Positions 50,477 to 59,361 of a stretch of DNA of 64,000 bases are shown in pieces. How positions within the stretch are numbered: the first letter of the stretch is position 1; each line of letters begins with the position of its first letter. The notes beneath the pieces are model-generated. The model searched no databases, was not told the DNA's origin, and saw only the letters and a program-made list of their open reading frames with translations. The DNA comes from Phenylobacterium sp. RIFCSPHIGHO2_01_FULL_69_31 (GTDB lineage: Bacteria; Pseudomonadota; Alphaproteobacteria; Caulobacterales; Caulobacteraceae): NCBI RefSeq assembly GCF_001824475.1, contig NZ_MHXN01000028.1, positions 62,001 through 126,000 on the forward strand, given 5' to 3'. The position numbers were made by a program, and so were the translations under genes.

Positions 50477-52090
50477 TTATACGGCGCCGTCCTCGACGAT
50501 CATCCTGGCCCCCTTCTCCGCGATCATCATCGTTGGCGAGTTGGTGTTTCCGGAGGTGATCGCGGGCATCACGGAAGCATCGGCAATCCGCAGCCCCCCA
50601 ATCCCGTGCGCTTTCAGGCGGGCGTCGACGACCGCGAGCGGGTCGGTGGCCAAGCCCATCCTCGCGGTTCCCGCCGGATGGAAGATCGTCGTGCCGAGCT
50701 GCCGCGCCGCCGCCAGGATCTCTTCGTCGCTTGTGGCCGCCGAACTCTGTCCCCGCTCCCGGGCCCCATAGCGCCGCAGCGGCTGCTGGCCGGCGATCGT
50801 CCGCACGAGCCGCAGCGATTCCACCGCGACGCGTTGGTCCTCGAGCGTGGCGAGGTAGTTGGGCTGGATCGCCGGGGCTGCCGCCGGGTCGGGATTGCGG
50901 GCATGGATGCCGCCCCGGCTGGTGGGCCGCAAGTTGCAGACGCTGATGGTGATGGCCGGGAAGGCGTGCAGCGGATCGCCGAACTTCTCCAGCGACAGCG
51001 GCTGGACGTGGAACTGCAGGTTCGGCGTCGCGTGCTCCGGCGAGGACCGGGCGAAGGCGCCCATCTGGGACGGCGCCATGGACATCGGCCCCTTGCGGAA
51101 GGCCGCGTACTCCAGCGCCATGAGCGGCCGCCGCCACCAGGACCTGTAGAGCGCGTTCATGGTGGGCACGCCCGACACCTCGAAGATCGGCCGGATTTGC
51201 AGGTGGTCCTGGAGGTTCTCGCCGACGCCGGGCAGATGGCGGAGGGTTTCGATCCCCAGGCCGGCCAGCCGTGAGCCATCGCCGATGCCCGACAGTTCCA
51301 GCAGGTGCGGGGTTCCGACCGCGCCGCCCGCCAGCACGACCCCGTCGCGCGCCCGGGTCTCGAACGTCTCGCCGCCCCGCCGCCAGCGCACGCCGACCGC
51401 CCGACCGCCCTCGATCAGGACCTTCTCGACATGGGCAGCGGTCTCCAACCGCAGGTTCGGACGCCGAAGGGCAGGCTTCAGGAAGCCGGCCGCCGCGCTC
51501 CACCGCCGGCCTGCGCGCTGGTTCACCTGGAAATAGCCGCTGCCGGCGTTGTCGCCGGTGTTGAAGTCGACCACCCGCGCCACCCCAGCCATCTCGGCCG
51601 CCTCGGCGAAGGCGTCCAGCACCCGCCAGCGCATCCGCGGATGCTCCACCCGCCAGGCGCCGCCCTGGCGGTGGTGCTCGTTGGGCGGCGCGATGTGGTC
51701 TTCCTGGTCGAGGAACAGCGGCAGGACGTCGTCCCAGCCCCAACCCAACAGTCCTCGCTGCCGCCAGCCGTCGTAGTCCGCGGCCTGGCCGCGCATGTAG
51801 ATCATGGCGTTGATGGCCGAGCAGCCGCCGATCACCTTGCCACGCGGATAGCGCAGGCTGCGCCCGTCCAGGCCCGGGATCGGATCGGTCTCGAACATCC
51901 AGTCCGCGCGCGGATTGCCGATCGAAAAGAGATAGCCGACGGGGATGTGGAACCAGATCCAGTCGTCCTTGCCCCCGGCCTCCAGCACCAGGACCCGGCG
52001 CGTGGGGTCTGCCGACAGCCGGTCGGCCAGCACGCAGCCGGCGGAACCGGCGCCCACTACGATGACGTCGGCGGAGGTGGAGATGGCCAG
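50477..52090 (-). CDS. GMC family oxidoreductase (choline dehydrogenase-like), CTG start
   Basis: This FAD enzyme has about 537 residues. The dinucleotide fold ADVIVVGAGSAGCVLA lies at the N-terminus, with the GMC signatures RYPRGKVIGGCSAINAMIYMRG and GAVGTPHLLELSGIG, and the catalytic His in HPAGTARMG and ADASVMP / NTNSPTMM region. Substrate is a primary or other alcohol. The only canonical in-frame start, GTG 52057, would delete the first beta-strand of the FAD fold; CTG 52090 restores it and has AGGAG at the right distance, and a stop lies 13 codons upstream. A divergent AraC gene may control it. Confidence 0.82.
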   Translation of the reverse strand: MAISTSADVIVVGAGSAGCVLADRLSADPTRRVLVLEAGGKDDWIWFHIPVGYLFSIGNPRADWMFETDPIPGLDGRSLRYPRGKVIGGCSAINAMIYMRGQAADYDGWRQRGLLGWGWDDVLPLFLDQEDHIAPPNEHHRQGGAWRVEHPRMRWRVLDAFAEAAEMAGVARVVDFNTGDNAGSGYFQVNQRAGRRWSAAAGFLKPALRRPNLRLETAAHVEKVLIEGGRAVGVRWRRGGETFETRARDGVVLAGGAVGTPHLLELSGIGDGSRLAGLGIETLRHLPGVGENLQDHLQIRPIFEVSGVPTMNALYRSWWRRPLMALEYAAFRKGPMSMAPSQMGAFARSSPEHATPNLQFHVQPLSLEKFGDPLHAFPAITISVCNLRPTSRGGIHARNPDPAAAPAIQPNYLATLEDQRVAVESLRLVRTIAGQQPLRRYGARERGQSSAATSDEEILAAARQLGTTIFHPAGTARMGLATDPLAVVDARLKAHGIGGLRIADASVMPAITSGNTNSPTMMIAEKGARMIVEDGAV

Positions 52091-52175
52091 GGCCCGGCTC
52101 CTCGTTCGGTTGGCTTGGCGGGCGTTCTAGCGGAGGTCGCGCCGGGCGCCCATCTAGGGGCGCCGGAGAGCTTCA

Positions 52176-53036
52176 GTGTCAGTCGCCGAGATCGTTCCCT
52201 TCGCCCGTGCGCCACGCGCCGGGCGCGACGCCCAGGGCGCCCATCCCATCCTCACCGTCCGCGCCGGCGCCGTCAGGGTTCGACACCAGGCCGCAATGTC
52301 GTTCGACCTGTCCTACGCGGGCGACCGGCCGATGCTGCTCTACGTCTTCCAGGCGCCGAGGTCGGCGGCGGAACAGGGGTGCCGGCCGGGCGCCTTCGCC
52401 CTGCTGAAGCCCGGCACGTCGCTGGAGATCCATCATCCCGAGCCTATGGAGGTGCTGGCCGTCGCCTACGATGGCGATCGGGACCTCGTACTGGGGGACC
52501 TGGAGGATGCTCCACCCGGCGCGAGCGACCCCGGCGTCCGCCTGCTGGCCCAGGAGATCCGCCGGGTCCTGCGCGAAGAGGACGCTTCGGACCCCCGCTA
52601 TGTAGAGACCCTTGCCGAGAGTCTGCTAGTGCGAGCGGCCGCCGTCGCGGCCTCGCCCCAGTCCGCCGCCGCCACCCGCGCGCTGACGCCGCACAAGCTG
52701 CGGCGCCTGACCGCCTTCATCGACGCCAACCTGGATCGACCGCTGCAGGTGGCGGAACTTGCGGCGGTGGTCGGTCTCAGCCGCGCCCATTTCACGCGCG
52801 CGTTCCAGAGCGCGGTCGGCCAGACGCCCCATCGCTTCGTGCTCTCCCGCCGCCTGGAGGAGGTTCGATCGGCGCTGGAGGCGACCGCGGACGATCTGTC
52901 GCCCCTCGCCGTCCGCTACGGCTTCTCCAGCCACGCGCACATGTCGTCGGCCTTCCGCGCCGCCTATGGCGCGACGCCGTCCAGCTATCGGCGCGGCCTG
53001 GCAGCCAGCAGACCCCGGGCGCTGCCCGCCTCCTGA
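52176..53036 (+). CDS. AraC family transcriptional regulator
   Basis: This 286-residue protein has an N-terminal sensor domain of about 160 residues and a C-terminal AraC DNA-binding domain with two helix-turn-helix units: LQVAELAAVVGLSRAHFTRAFQ and LSPLAVRYGFSSHAHMSSAFR followed by GATPSSYRRG. Start GTG 52176. It is divergent from the GMC oxidoreductase across 85 bp, so regulation of that gene is a reasonable inference. Confidence 0.9.
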   Translation: MSVAEIVPFARAPRAGRDAQGAHPILTVRAGAVRVRHQAAMSFDLSYAGDRPMLLYVFQAPRSAAEQGCRPGAFALLKPGTSLEIHHPEPMEVLAVAYDGDRDLVLGDLEDAPPGASDPGVRLLAQEIRRVLREEDASDPRYVETLAESLLVRAAAVAASPQSAAATRALTPHKLRRLTAFIDANLDRPLQVAELAAVVGLSRAHFTRAFQSAVGQTPHRFVLSRRLEEVRSALEATADDLSPLAVRYGFSSHAHMSSAFRAAYGATPSSYRRGLAASRPRALPAS

Positions 53037-53049
53037 AACGCCGACGCGC

Positions 53050-53136
53050 CCGGAGCGTGCTCCGGACGCTGGCGTGCTGAATCCGATGAAGGCTCCGACG
53101 CCCCGCCCGGGTGGGGGAAGGGCGAGGCGCCGGAGC
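53050..53136. terminator. Two hairpins between araC-type gene and outer-membrane protein gene
   Basis: CCGGAGC-GT-GCTCCGG (53050-53065) is a perfect 7-bp stem 14 bp after the regulator stop. GCTCCGACGCC (53092-53102) pairs with GGCGCCGGAGC (53126-53136) with one mismatch. Neither has a T-run, so bidirectional termination in this convergent gap is only plausible. Confidence 0.35.
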
Positions 53137-53157
53137 GGGCCTCAGGCTGGGGGAGCG

Positions 53158-53724
53158 CTAGAGGCCGAGCTTGTAGCGGAAACCCACGGTCACCGCGTTG
53201 GTGTGATAGTCGCCGTCGAAACGGGTCGGGCCAGCGCCGGCCTTCACGTCCGTCACCGCCAGGTAGCGGTAGGCGATCTCGCCGGTGAGGCGGTCGCTGA
53301 ACGGATGGGCCACGCCGGCCTTCAACTGATAAGCGAAACCGGTGTCGTCCTCGCCGCGCGACTTGACCTGCGCCAGGCCGATGCCGGCGCCGACGAACGG
53401 CTGCCACGCGCCGCCGCGGTTGAAATCGTAGTAGCCGTTGACGAAGCCGCCGACGGTGGAGGTCTTGCCGGGAACGGAGCCCTTGTTGTCGGCGCTGAGA
53501 TAGGCGATCTCGGCCTCGGCCCGCAGGTTGTTGGCGAATTCGCGCCCGACGGCGCCGCTCACGGCCCAGCCGGTGTCGCCCTTGCGGTCAGGCGTGGCGT
53601 CGAGACGGCTCTCGAAGGTCGCGCCGGCGTTACCCTGGACATACCAGTTGGCGTCCTGCGCCGAAGCGGCGCCGGCGGCGAAGGTGGTCGCGACGGCCAC
53701 AGCCGCCAGAGTGAGAGACTTCAT
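53158..53724 (-). CDS. Outer-membrane beta-barrel protein (OmpA/opacity-like)
   Basis: This 188-residue protein has a signal peptide cleaved after about 22 (AAGAASAQ). The mature part shows alternating aromatic strands of an eight-stranded barrel: WYVQGNAGATFES, WAVSGAVGREFANNLRAEAEIAYLS, FVNGYYDFN, WQPFVGAGIGLAQVK, GEIAYRYLAV and the C-terminal AVTVGFRYKLGL. Such porins are small structural or adhesive outer-membrane proteins. ATG 53724 is used as it yields the signal peptide and follows GGAAGGAGAAAACC. It is divergent from the ECF sigma gene. Confidence 0.85.
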   Translation of the reverse strand: MKSLTLAAVAVATTFAAGAASAQDANWYVQGNAGATFESRLDATPDRKGDTGWAVSGAVGREFANNLRAEAEIAYLSADNKGSVPGKTSTVGGFVNGYYDFNRGGAWQPFVGAGIGLAQVKSRGEDDTGFAYQLKAGVAHPFSDRLTGEIAYRYLAVTDVKAGAGPTRFDGDYHTNAVTVGFRYKLGL

Positions 53725-53976
53725 GTGGTTTTCTCCTTCCCCGGTTCGCCCGGGATTGACGGGAAGGAGTTGGGGCCGCCGGGGCTGGGTCGCTTCCACG
53801 CAACGCGCGCACTTTCAAAGCTGTGCGGAAAAGCGCTGCGCGGGCGTCGGCCCCGCCCGCGATCGCGCGCCGTGCCTTCGATTTCAGGTGAAACAGCTTG
53901 GCTAATCCCCCATCTTTCGCCATGCCGCGGGAAGAGAGACGCGCGTTCAGCCCGCGATAATTGAGGAGGAGATCCC

Positions 53977-54522
53977 TTGGCGCCTTCCGGGCCGTCCAGG
54001 AAAGCTGCGGACGACGGCGCGCTGGTCCAGGCCTTCTTCGAGAAGCGCGAGAGCCTTCTGCTGTTCCTCGCCTCGCGAACGCGCTGCATGGCCACCGCCG
54101 AAGACCTGATCCAGGATCTCTACCTGAAGCTCGCCGCCATGGACGCCGGGACCGACGTTCGCGCCCCCTCGGCCCTGCTCTATCGCATGGCCGCCAACCT
54201 CATGATCGACCATGTGCGTAGCACCCAGCGCTCGTCGCGGCGCGCCGGCCAATGGCGGATGGAGACGCGCGCCCTGCTCTCGGGCGAGGACATCGTGGAC
54301 GAACCTGCCGCGGACGAGGTCGTGGTCGCCAAGGAACGGGTCCGCCAGCTGGCCGAGGCCGTGGCCGCCCTGCCGCCGCAGATGGGTCGGGCGTTCCGGC
54401 TCCATAAGCTCGAGGGGATGAGCCAGGCTGAGACCGCCCAGGCGATGGGCGTTTCGGTCAAGATGATCGAGCAGCATATCCAGGCGGCGATCCGCAACCT
54501 CTCGCAAAGGCTGCGGACATGA
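53977..54522 (+). CDS. ECF RNA polymerase sigma factor (FecI-like)
   Basis: This 181-residue sigma factor has region 2 at about 25-90 (AEDLIQDLYLKLAAM, ALLYRMAANLMIDHVRSTQR) and region 4 near 125-175 (LPPQMGRAFRLHKLEGMSQAETAQAMGVS, then QHIQAAIRNL). Region 1.1 and 3 are missing, as in ECF factors. TTG 53977 has GAGGAGGAG five bases upstream. A FecR-type anti-sigma gene follows after 85 bp, so it should respond to an outer-membrane receptor signal, but none is adjacent. Confidence 0.9.
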   Translation: MAPSGPSRKAADDGALVQAFFEKRESLLLFLASRTRCMATAEDLIQDLYLKLAAMDAGTDVRAPSALLYRMAANLMIDHVRSTQRSSRRAGQWRMETRALLSGEDIVDEPAADEVVVAKERVRQLAEAVAALPPQMGRAFRLHKLEGMSQAETAQAMGVSVKMIEQHIQAAIRNLSQRLRT

Positions 54523-54607
54523 CCGGCAGAGAATTTTCCGGCACGCCTAGGGGCGCGGCCGAGCGGCGCCGTCTCATCGGCTGTCCAGCGCCGTTCGCGT
54601 GGATTTG

Positions 54608-55600
54608 ATGGACGGGCCGATGAGCAGCATGGCGACGCAGGAGGAACGGGCGATGGCCGATGCCGCCGCTTGGCTCGCGCGCCTGCAACGCGCCGACGTC
54701 AGCGAGCGCGACGGCCTCGAGTTCGAGGCCTGGCTCGCCGCCGCGCCAGCCCACAAGACGGCCTACCGGCGGACGCTGGCGATGTGGCACGAGTTCGAGA
54801 GCTGCACCGACGAGGTCCTGACCGAACTGACGACCCAGGCGCGTCACGAAACGCTCCGGCGGACGCCGACCCGGCGCGGATGGATGGTTGGGGCCGGCGG
54901 CGCGGCCCTAGCCGCGGCTCTCGCCGTGGCTGTCGTGCCGGGCCTCGTGACCGAACCCGCCGCCCAGACCTTCGCCACCGGCAAGGGCGAACGGCGCAAG
55001 ATCACGCTCGCCGACGGTTCGATGATCGATCTCAACGCCGAGACGAGCCTCAGCGTGCGGCTGACCCGATCGGCGCGCGAGGTGACCCTCGCGGACGGCC
55101 AAGCCATCTTCGACGTGACCCACGATCCCGCACGGCCGTTCACCGTGGCGGCTGCGGGCCGTATCGTCCGCGTCGTCGGCACCCGGTTCGACGTCCGCAG
55201 CCGGCAGGGCGAGCTGGCCGTCACCGTGGCGGGTGGCAAGGTCCGGGTGGCTCCGGCGACCTCGACGGCGCCGGGTCGCGCCTTCCTGCTCACACCGGGG
55301 CAGCGGCTCGAGGTGGACCGCGCCGGCGTGGAACAGCTGAAGGCCGTCGATCCCGAGGAAACCCTGGGCTGGCGCATCGGCCGTCTCGTCTATCGGGGCG
55401 AACCCCTGGCGAACGTCGTCGCCGACCTAAACCGCCAGTTCGAGCACCAGATCGAGATCTCGGACCCCGAGCTGGGCAAGATGCCCATCACCGGGGTCAT
55501 CGTCGTCGACGATCAGGCGGCGGTCATGGCGCGCCTGACCTTGATGCTGCCCATAAGATCGGTGCCGTCCCAGCGGGGCCTGCTGCTTCTTCGCAAGTAA
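54608..55600 (+). CDS. FecR family anti-sigma factor
   Basis: This protein of about 330 residues has an N-terminal DUF4880-like sigma-binding region (ADAAAWLARLQRADVSERDGLEFEAWL), one membrane helix (about 91-112), then the FecR periplasmic domain (FATGKGERRKITLADGS, DGQAIFDVTHDPARPFTV, VVGTRFDVR), and a C-terminal STN-like domain (LVYRGEPLANVVADLNRQFEHQIEI). It holds the ECF factor at the membrane and relays a TonB receptor signal. The start may be GTG 54599, ATG 54608 or ATG 54620; none has a clear Shine-Dalgarno. Confidence 0.88.
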   Translation: MDGPMSSMATQEERAMADAAAWLARLQRADVSERDGLEFEAWLAAAPAHKTAYRRTLAMWHEFESCTDEVLTELTTQARHETLRRTPTRRGWMVGAGGAALAAALAVAVVPGLVTEPAAQTFATGKGERRKITLADGSMIDLNAETSLSVRLTRSAREVTLADGQAIFDVTHDPARPFTVAAAGRIVRVVGTRFDVRSRQGELAVTVAGGKVRVAPATSTAPGRAFLLTPGQRLEVDRAGVEQLKAVDPEETLGWRIGRLVYRGEPLANVVADLNRQFEHQIEISDPELGKMPITGVIVVDDQAAVMARLTLMLPIRSVPSQRGLLLLRK

Positions 55601-55814
55601 GGTCAGGGGCTCAAGGGGACGCTGAGCGTCGCCGAGCCCATGCTTTCACCCGCGATGAGAATTTTTTTAGGGTCGACCTAGGGATGGTGGCGCGGCGTGA
55701 CGTCTCCCCCGCGACCTACGGCTTTCTGGAGAAGCAAGGTCGGAAAATCGCGCCGTGACCCGGCGCAACAGTCAGATGCGGCGCGCGTTCCGAGCCCACG
55801 GTCGCGCCGGGTAA

Positions 55815-56030
55815 GACTGAGCGCGGCCCTGGCGGGAGAGCGTCCAGGGCCGCGCCTCTCCATGCGTCACAATGTGGATTTGGCCGGAACAGCCAAGGAT
55901 GTTAACGTGTCCTTGTTGTCGCGGCCGGCTCGGGCCGCGCGCAAAGGCGCGTGCTGGTTCTCCAGTCCGGTTTCGCGCACGAGACCACCGCCCCGGCCTG
56001 AGGACGTCACACCTCGGTCGGGGCTTCTTG
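55815..56030 (+). ncRNA. Candidate structured small RNA or leader ending in a terminator
   Basis: A perfect stem GCGCGGCCCTGG (55821-55832) / CCAGGGCCGCGC (55844-55855) is followed by about 130 bp of G/C-rich sequence and a strong terminator. No gene follows downstream on the plus strand, so this is a free transcript if made. I recognise no known RNA family. A start-codon frame at 55899 reads MLTCPCCRG, a Cys-rich string that could be a leader peptide, but this is speculation. No promoter was identified. Confidence 0.3.
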
Positions 56031-56035
56031 TTTCT
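55990..56035 (+). terminator. Rho-independent terminator in the fecR-tRNA gap
   Basis: GCCCCGGCCTGAGG (55990-56003) pairs with CCTCGGTCGGGGC (56012-56024) with one mismatch and one bulged T, closing an 8-nt loop, and is followed by TTCTTGTTTCT. The orientation of the T-rich tail makes it a plus-strand terminator. No plus-strand gene precedes it within 390 bp. Confidence 0.65.
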
Positions 56036-56231
56036 GCTCCCAAGGGTGACGTCGAGCGGCTCACGCCCCTTCCGACGATCGGCAGAATGACGCCCCTGCC
56101 GATGCGATGAGCCCAGTTGTGTAGGTCACAGGCGCTCCGCTGAAGGATCTCTCTGGCGTCCGGATGCGCGTGCGCCAATCTCGCGCGTCAGTGCGACAGC
56201 GACGGAAGACCTCGGTTCACAAGGAACGAGA

Positions 56232-56321
56232 TGGCGGTGAGAGAGGGATTCGAACCCTCGATAGAGTTTCCCCTATACACGCGTTCCAGGCGTGCGCCTT
56301 CAACCACTCGGCCACCTCACC
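56232..56321 (-). tRNA. tRNA-Ser (GGA)
   Basis: This 90-nt type II tRNA is on the minus strand. Acceptor stem GGTGAGG pairs with TCTCACC, discriminator G, and the CCA end is encoded (56232-56234). The anticodon loop CTGGAAC carries GGA, decoding UCC/UCU Ser codons. The long variable arm (TATAGGGGAAACTCTA) and the T-loop GGTTCGAATCC are clear. No integrase gene or duplicated 3' end is seen beside it. Confidence 0.96.
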
Positions 56322-56370
56322 ACACGCCGCGCGGGGGAGTGGGGCCCCGGCGGAAGGCGGGCATATACCG

Positions 56371-57339
56371 TCAGGAGGTCTTCCGGGGCAAGCGGCGGTT
56401 CATCGCCTGTCGCAGGCGGGCCGGATCGAACAGCGACAGGCCCTGGGCCACGACCAGGCGGGCTTCGAGCCGCCGGGAGTCGGCGCGCCAGCGGGCGAGG
56501 CCGCGGGCAGCGTCAGGGCGGCCCCCGCGGACTGCCGCCTGGAGGTCCCGGAGCGTCCGGTCGGCCCCGCGCAAACGGGCGATCTCGGCGGGCTGGCCGA
56601 CATAGCGCTCGTCGATCAGGAACAGCCGGGCGCGCGCGGCGGCGATCATCAGCACGGCGGTCGGTCGGTCGCCCGCGGCAAGCGCGGCTTCGGCGCTGGC
56701 CACCGCGCGGCGGGCGTCGTCCAGCAGCCGGCCGGGGGACATGGGCTCGCTGGGCGTGGCCGGGCAGGCCGCCGGATCCAGCGCCTGGACATAGTCGGCT
56801 AAGCCCTGCAGCACAGCGCCGGGCGGCTCGCGGCCGTCGAACTCCTCGACCACGAGCCCCCGGATGAAGGCCGGCAGGTCGCCGGCTGTGATCTTCAGCG
56901 CCGAGCGTGGGCCCGAAAGGTCAGGGATGGGCCTGGGGTCGTGGACGCCGTTCCCGCGGCGGCTGGAGAACAGGGAAAGGGTCACATCGGCGGTGCCGGG
57001 CTCGCCCGAGGCGCCGGGGAACTGGAAGTCGGGATTGTCGCGGCCGGCGCGGTGGCAGCTCTCGCACGACAGGCCGGCGCGCGCCGCCTGACCGCCCAGC
57101 AGCAGCGGCGTACGGAACGCCGCGCGGCCGATTTCCACCGACCGCGCCGAGGCCGGGTCGGTCGGGACCTTCAGGCATTCGGTCGGCTGGGTGGCGAAGA
57201 CACGCACAGGGTCGGTCGTCGGCGGAACCCACGACAGGGCCTGCAGCGGTGGGCGGGAATCGGCGGCCAGCGCCGTCGCCGCGCCGGTGAATGCGATCGC
57301 GAGCCCTAGAGCCCGGGCTCGCCGCCGGCGTCGATCCAA
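56371..57339 (-). CDS. Exported c-type cytochrome, cytochrome-c-peroxidase-like
   Basis: This 322-residue protein has a signal peptide ([19 protein letters not shown], ending near ATALAA) and one haem c motif CESCH at about 86-90 within [24 protein letters not shown] upstream recalls di-haem peroxidase/MauG proteins, but only one CxxCH is present. A helical C-terminal region of about 120 residues follows. Start TTG 57339 lies inside the end of the TPR gene; it is chosen for its signal peptide and GAGGAG eight bases upstream. Likely an electron-transfer or peroxidase-like periplasmic protein. Confidence 0.75.
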   Translation of the reverse strand: MDRRRRRARALGLAIAFTGAATALAADSRPPLQALSWVPPTTDPVRVFATQPTECLKVPTDPASARSVEIGRAAFRTPLLLGGQAARAGLSCESCHRAGRDNPDFQFPGASGEPGTADVTLSLFSSRRGNGVHDPRPIPDLSGPRSALKITAGDLPAFIRGLVVEEFDGREPPGAVLQGLADYVQALDPAACPATPSEPMSPGRLLDDARRAVASAEAALAAGDRPTAVLMIAAARARLFLIDERYVGQPAEIARLRGADRTLRDLQAAVRGGRPDAARGLARWRADSRRLEARLVVAQGLSLFDPARLRQAMNRRLPRKTS

Positions 57340-58232
57340 CGGCGCAACTCCTCGGCCTCGGCGCAGCCATACGCGCAGATGCGGTCCAGGGCCGCCAGCA
57401 TCAGGCGCGCGCCGGCGACATCGCCCCGCTCCACCTTCAGCTCGCCATAGTATTCGGTGGCGCCGCGATGAGCCGGGGCGATGGCGAGCGCCTGCCGGTA
57501 GTAGCCCTCGGCCCGGTCGAACCGGCCCTTCTTGCGCCAGGCATAGCCCTGGTATGTCAGGATGTCGGGGTGCGGGCCGAAGGCGGCCCGGGCCGCGTCC
57601 AGCGAGGCCAGGGCCTCGTCGTAGCGCTTCTCGTTGATCAGGCCGACAGCCTGGACGTAGGCCCGGTCCCCGGCGGCGGCGAACAGCAGGGAGCCGCCCT
57701 CCAGCGCCGCGCTGGGCTGGCCCGCGGCGGTTCCGCCCGCCAACGCCTTCTCGACCTCCGCGGTGAGCGATTGAAGCGCCGCCGCATCGCAGCCGGCGCC
57801 GCAATCGGCGGCCTTGGCCCTCAGCCAGGCGAGTTGCTCCTGCGCCTTGGGATCCTTGAGGTTGGCCAGCGCCATGCCGAGGCCGGCGCGGCTGGGCAGG
57901 TCGTCGGGCGACAGCTTGACCGCCCGTTCGTAGGCTTTGCGCGCCCCCTTCCAGTTCTGGGCGCCCGCCTGGGCCACGCCGAGCAGCCGCCAGCCGTCGA
58001 CATTGGTGGGCGCGGCGTCGGTCACCCGCTGGGCGGCGCGGGCGGCGGCCTTGTAGTCCTTGGCCTGGATCGAGGCGACGGCCTTGGCGTACTCCTCTGC
58101 CGGGTCGTAGGCGGGGGCCGAGGCCGAGGGCATGGCCATTCCGGTCCCGCCGCCGCTGCCGGCCGCGAGCGCTCCGGCGGTGGTCAGGCCGGCGAGCGCG
58201 CCGGCGAGCAGCATGATCCTGAGCGACCGCAT
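57306..58232 (-). CDS. Exported TPR-repeat protein
   Basis: This 308-residue protein has a signal peptide ([20 protein letters not shown], cleavage near 23) and TPR motifs at about 45-140 and 190-270 ([80 protein letters not shown]). Two Cys pairs (CGAGC, CAYGC) occur outside the TPRs. It probably serves as a periplasmic scaffold. The cytochrome gene starts 34 bp before its stop, so the two are translationally linked. Confidence 0.82.
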   Translation of the reverse strand: MRSLRIMLLAGALAGLTTAGALAAGSGGGTGMAMPSASAPAYDPAEEYAKAVASIQAKDYKAAARAAQRVTDAAPTNVDGWRLLGVAQAGAQNWKGARKAYERAVKLSPDDLPSRAGLGMALANLKDPKAQEQLAWLRAKAADCGAGCDAAALQSLTAEVEKALAGGTAAGQPSAALEGGSLLFAAAGDRAYVQAVGLINEKRYDEALASLDAARAAFGPHPDILTYQGYAWRKKGRFDRAEGYYRQALAIAPAHRGATEYYGELKVERGDVAGARLMLAALDRICAYGCAEAEELRRWIDAGGEPGL

Positions 58233-58363
58233 CGCGCGTCCTCCTCCCAGGTCTGGTTTGCGTGTATGCCGGGCTATGTCGCCGCCGTTCAGGCGAGCTT
58301 GGCAAGGTGCAAAACGGCGTTCGGCGCCCTATCTGGTCGCCCACCGACCCTGCGGAGACGCGC

Positions 58364-59014
58364 ATGCTCTTCAAGAAGCCCATGGATCTGCCGACGGCCG
58401 AGACCGCCCTGCCGGGACGCGCCCACGCGATTCCCACGGCCGGCACGCACTTCGTGAACGGCCGGGACCTGAAGGGACCGTATCCCGAGGGCCTGGAGAG
58501 CGCCTACTTCGCCATGGGCTGCTTCTGGGGCGTGGAGCGGGTCTTCTGGCAAATCCCTGGCGTTCACGTGACCGCGGTGGGCTACCAGCAGGGGATAACG
58601 CCCAATCCCACCTACGAGGAAGTCTGCTCGGGCCGCACCGGCCACGCGGAGTCGGTGCTGGTTGTCTACGACCCGCGGGCCGTGAGCTATGCGGCCCTGC
58701 TGAAGGTTTTCTGGGAAAACCACGACCCGACCCAGGGCATGCGCCAGGGGAACGACGTGGGCACGCAGTATCGCTCCGGCATCTACGTCACCAACGACGC
58801 CCAGGCGGCTGAGGCCGAAGCCTCGCGCGAGGCCTACCAGGCGGCCCTGTCGAGCGGCGGGCTCGGCCGGATCACGTCCGAGATCGCGCCGGCGGGGCCG
58901 TTCTATTTCGCCGAGGACTACCACCAGCAGTACTTGGCCAAGAACCCGAACGGCTACTGCGGCATCGGCGGCACCGGGGTCTCGTGCCCAGTCGGTGTCG
59001 GCGTCGGCGCCTAG
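58364..59014 (+). CDS. msrA: Peptide methionine-S-sulfoxide reductase MsrA
   Basis: MsrA reduces the S-epimer of methionine sulfoxide in proteins. The 216-residue protein has the active-site motif [12 protein letters not shown] near 52-63 with the catalytic Cys, [24 protein letters not shown], and [24 protein letters not shown]; a C-terminal [15 protein letters not shown] provides candidate recycling Cys. ATG 58364 follows GGAG at seven bases. The mmcQ-type gene starts 11 bp after the stop. Confidence 0.95.
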   Translation: MLFKKPMDLPTAETALPGRAHAIPTAGTHFVNGRDLKGPYPEGLESAYFAMGCFWGVERVFWQIPGVHVTAVGYQQGITPNPTYEEVCSGRTGHAESVLVVYDPRAVSYAALLKVFWENHDPTQGMRQGNDVGTQYRSGIYVTNDAQAAEAEASREAYQAALSSGGLGRITSEIAPAGPFYFAEDYHQQYLAKNPNGYCGIGGTGVSCPVGVGVGA

Positions 59015-59025
59015 AGCCGGCGACG

Positions 59026-59361
59026 ATGACGCGGGAGGAGGTCCAGGCCTGTGCGATGGCCCTGCCGGCGGCGACGCATGTGGTCCAGTGGGGCGGGTCC
59101 GACGTCTACAAGGTAGGCGGCAAGGTCTTTGCCATCTGCGGCCTCCGCGGCGGGCTGTCGTTCAAGGTCTCGCCGATCGGGTTCGAGGTGCTCACCCGCG
59201 GCGGGCCGGCGCGCCAGGCGCCCTACCTGGCCAAGGGGCATTGGGTGATCGTGGATCTGGAGGATCTGGAGCCGTCCGACGCGATCGGCTGGATCGAGAC
59301 CGCCCACAGCCTGATCGCGGCAAAGCTCACGAAGGCGACGCGGGCGGAGCTGGGGCTTTAG
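59026..59361 (+). CDS. MmcQ/YjbR family protein
   Basis: This 111-residue small soluble protein has the family layout: MTREEVQACAMALPAATHVVQWGGSDVYKVGGKVFAI, then GLSFKVSPIGFEVL and KGHWVIVDLEDLEPSDAIGWIETAHSLIAAKL. MmcQ/YjbR proteins have a CyaY-like fold and are thought to bind DNA or other ligands, without a firm function. Its end overlaps the convergent DUF599 gene by 35 bp. Confidence 0.85.
   Translation: MTREEVQACAMALPAATHVVQWGGSDVYKVGGKVFAICGLRGGLSFKVSPIGFEVLTRGGPARQAPYLAKGHWVIVDLEDLEPSDAIGWIETAHSLIAAKLTKATRAELGL

Larger units (their letters stand above)
55601..56231. other. Non-coding region with multiple hairpins between fecR and tRNA-Ser
   Basis: No convincing gene lies in these 631 bp; the open frames are short, Arg-rich and lack starts with ribosome-binding sites. 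The content is: a branched hairpin at 55607-55639 followed by a T7 run at 55662-55668; a perfect 12-bp hairpin at 55821-55855; a terminator at 55990-56030; and featureless sequence to the tRNA. A receptor gene expected after fecR is absent. Confidence 0.6.

Noticed and set aside
55697..56110. 137-codon plus-strand frame in the non-coding region
   Set aside because: Arg/Pro-rich, no ribosome-binding site, crosses a strong terminator, no recognisable family.
56232..56321. tRNA-Ser as an integration site for a genomic island
   Set aside because: No integrase, no duplicated tRNA 3' end, and flanking genes have normal composition.
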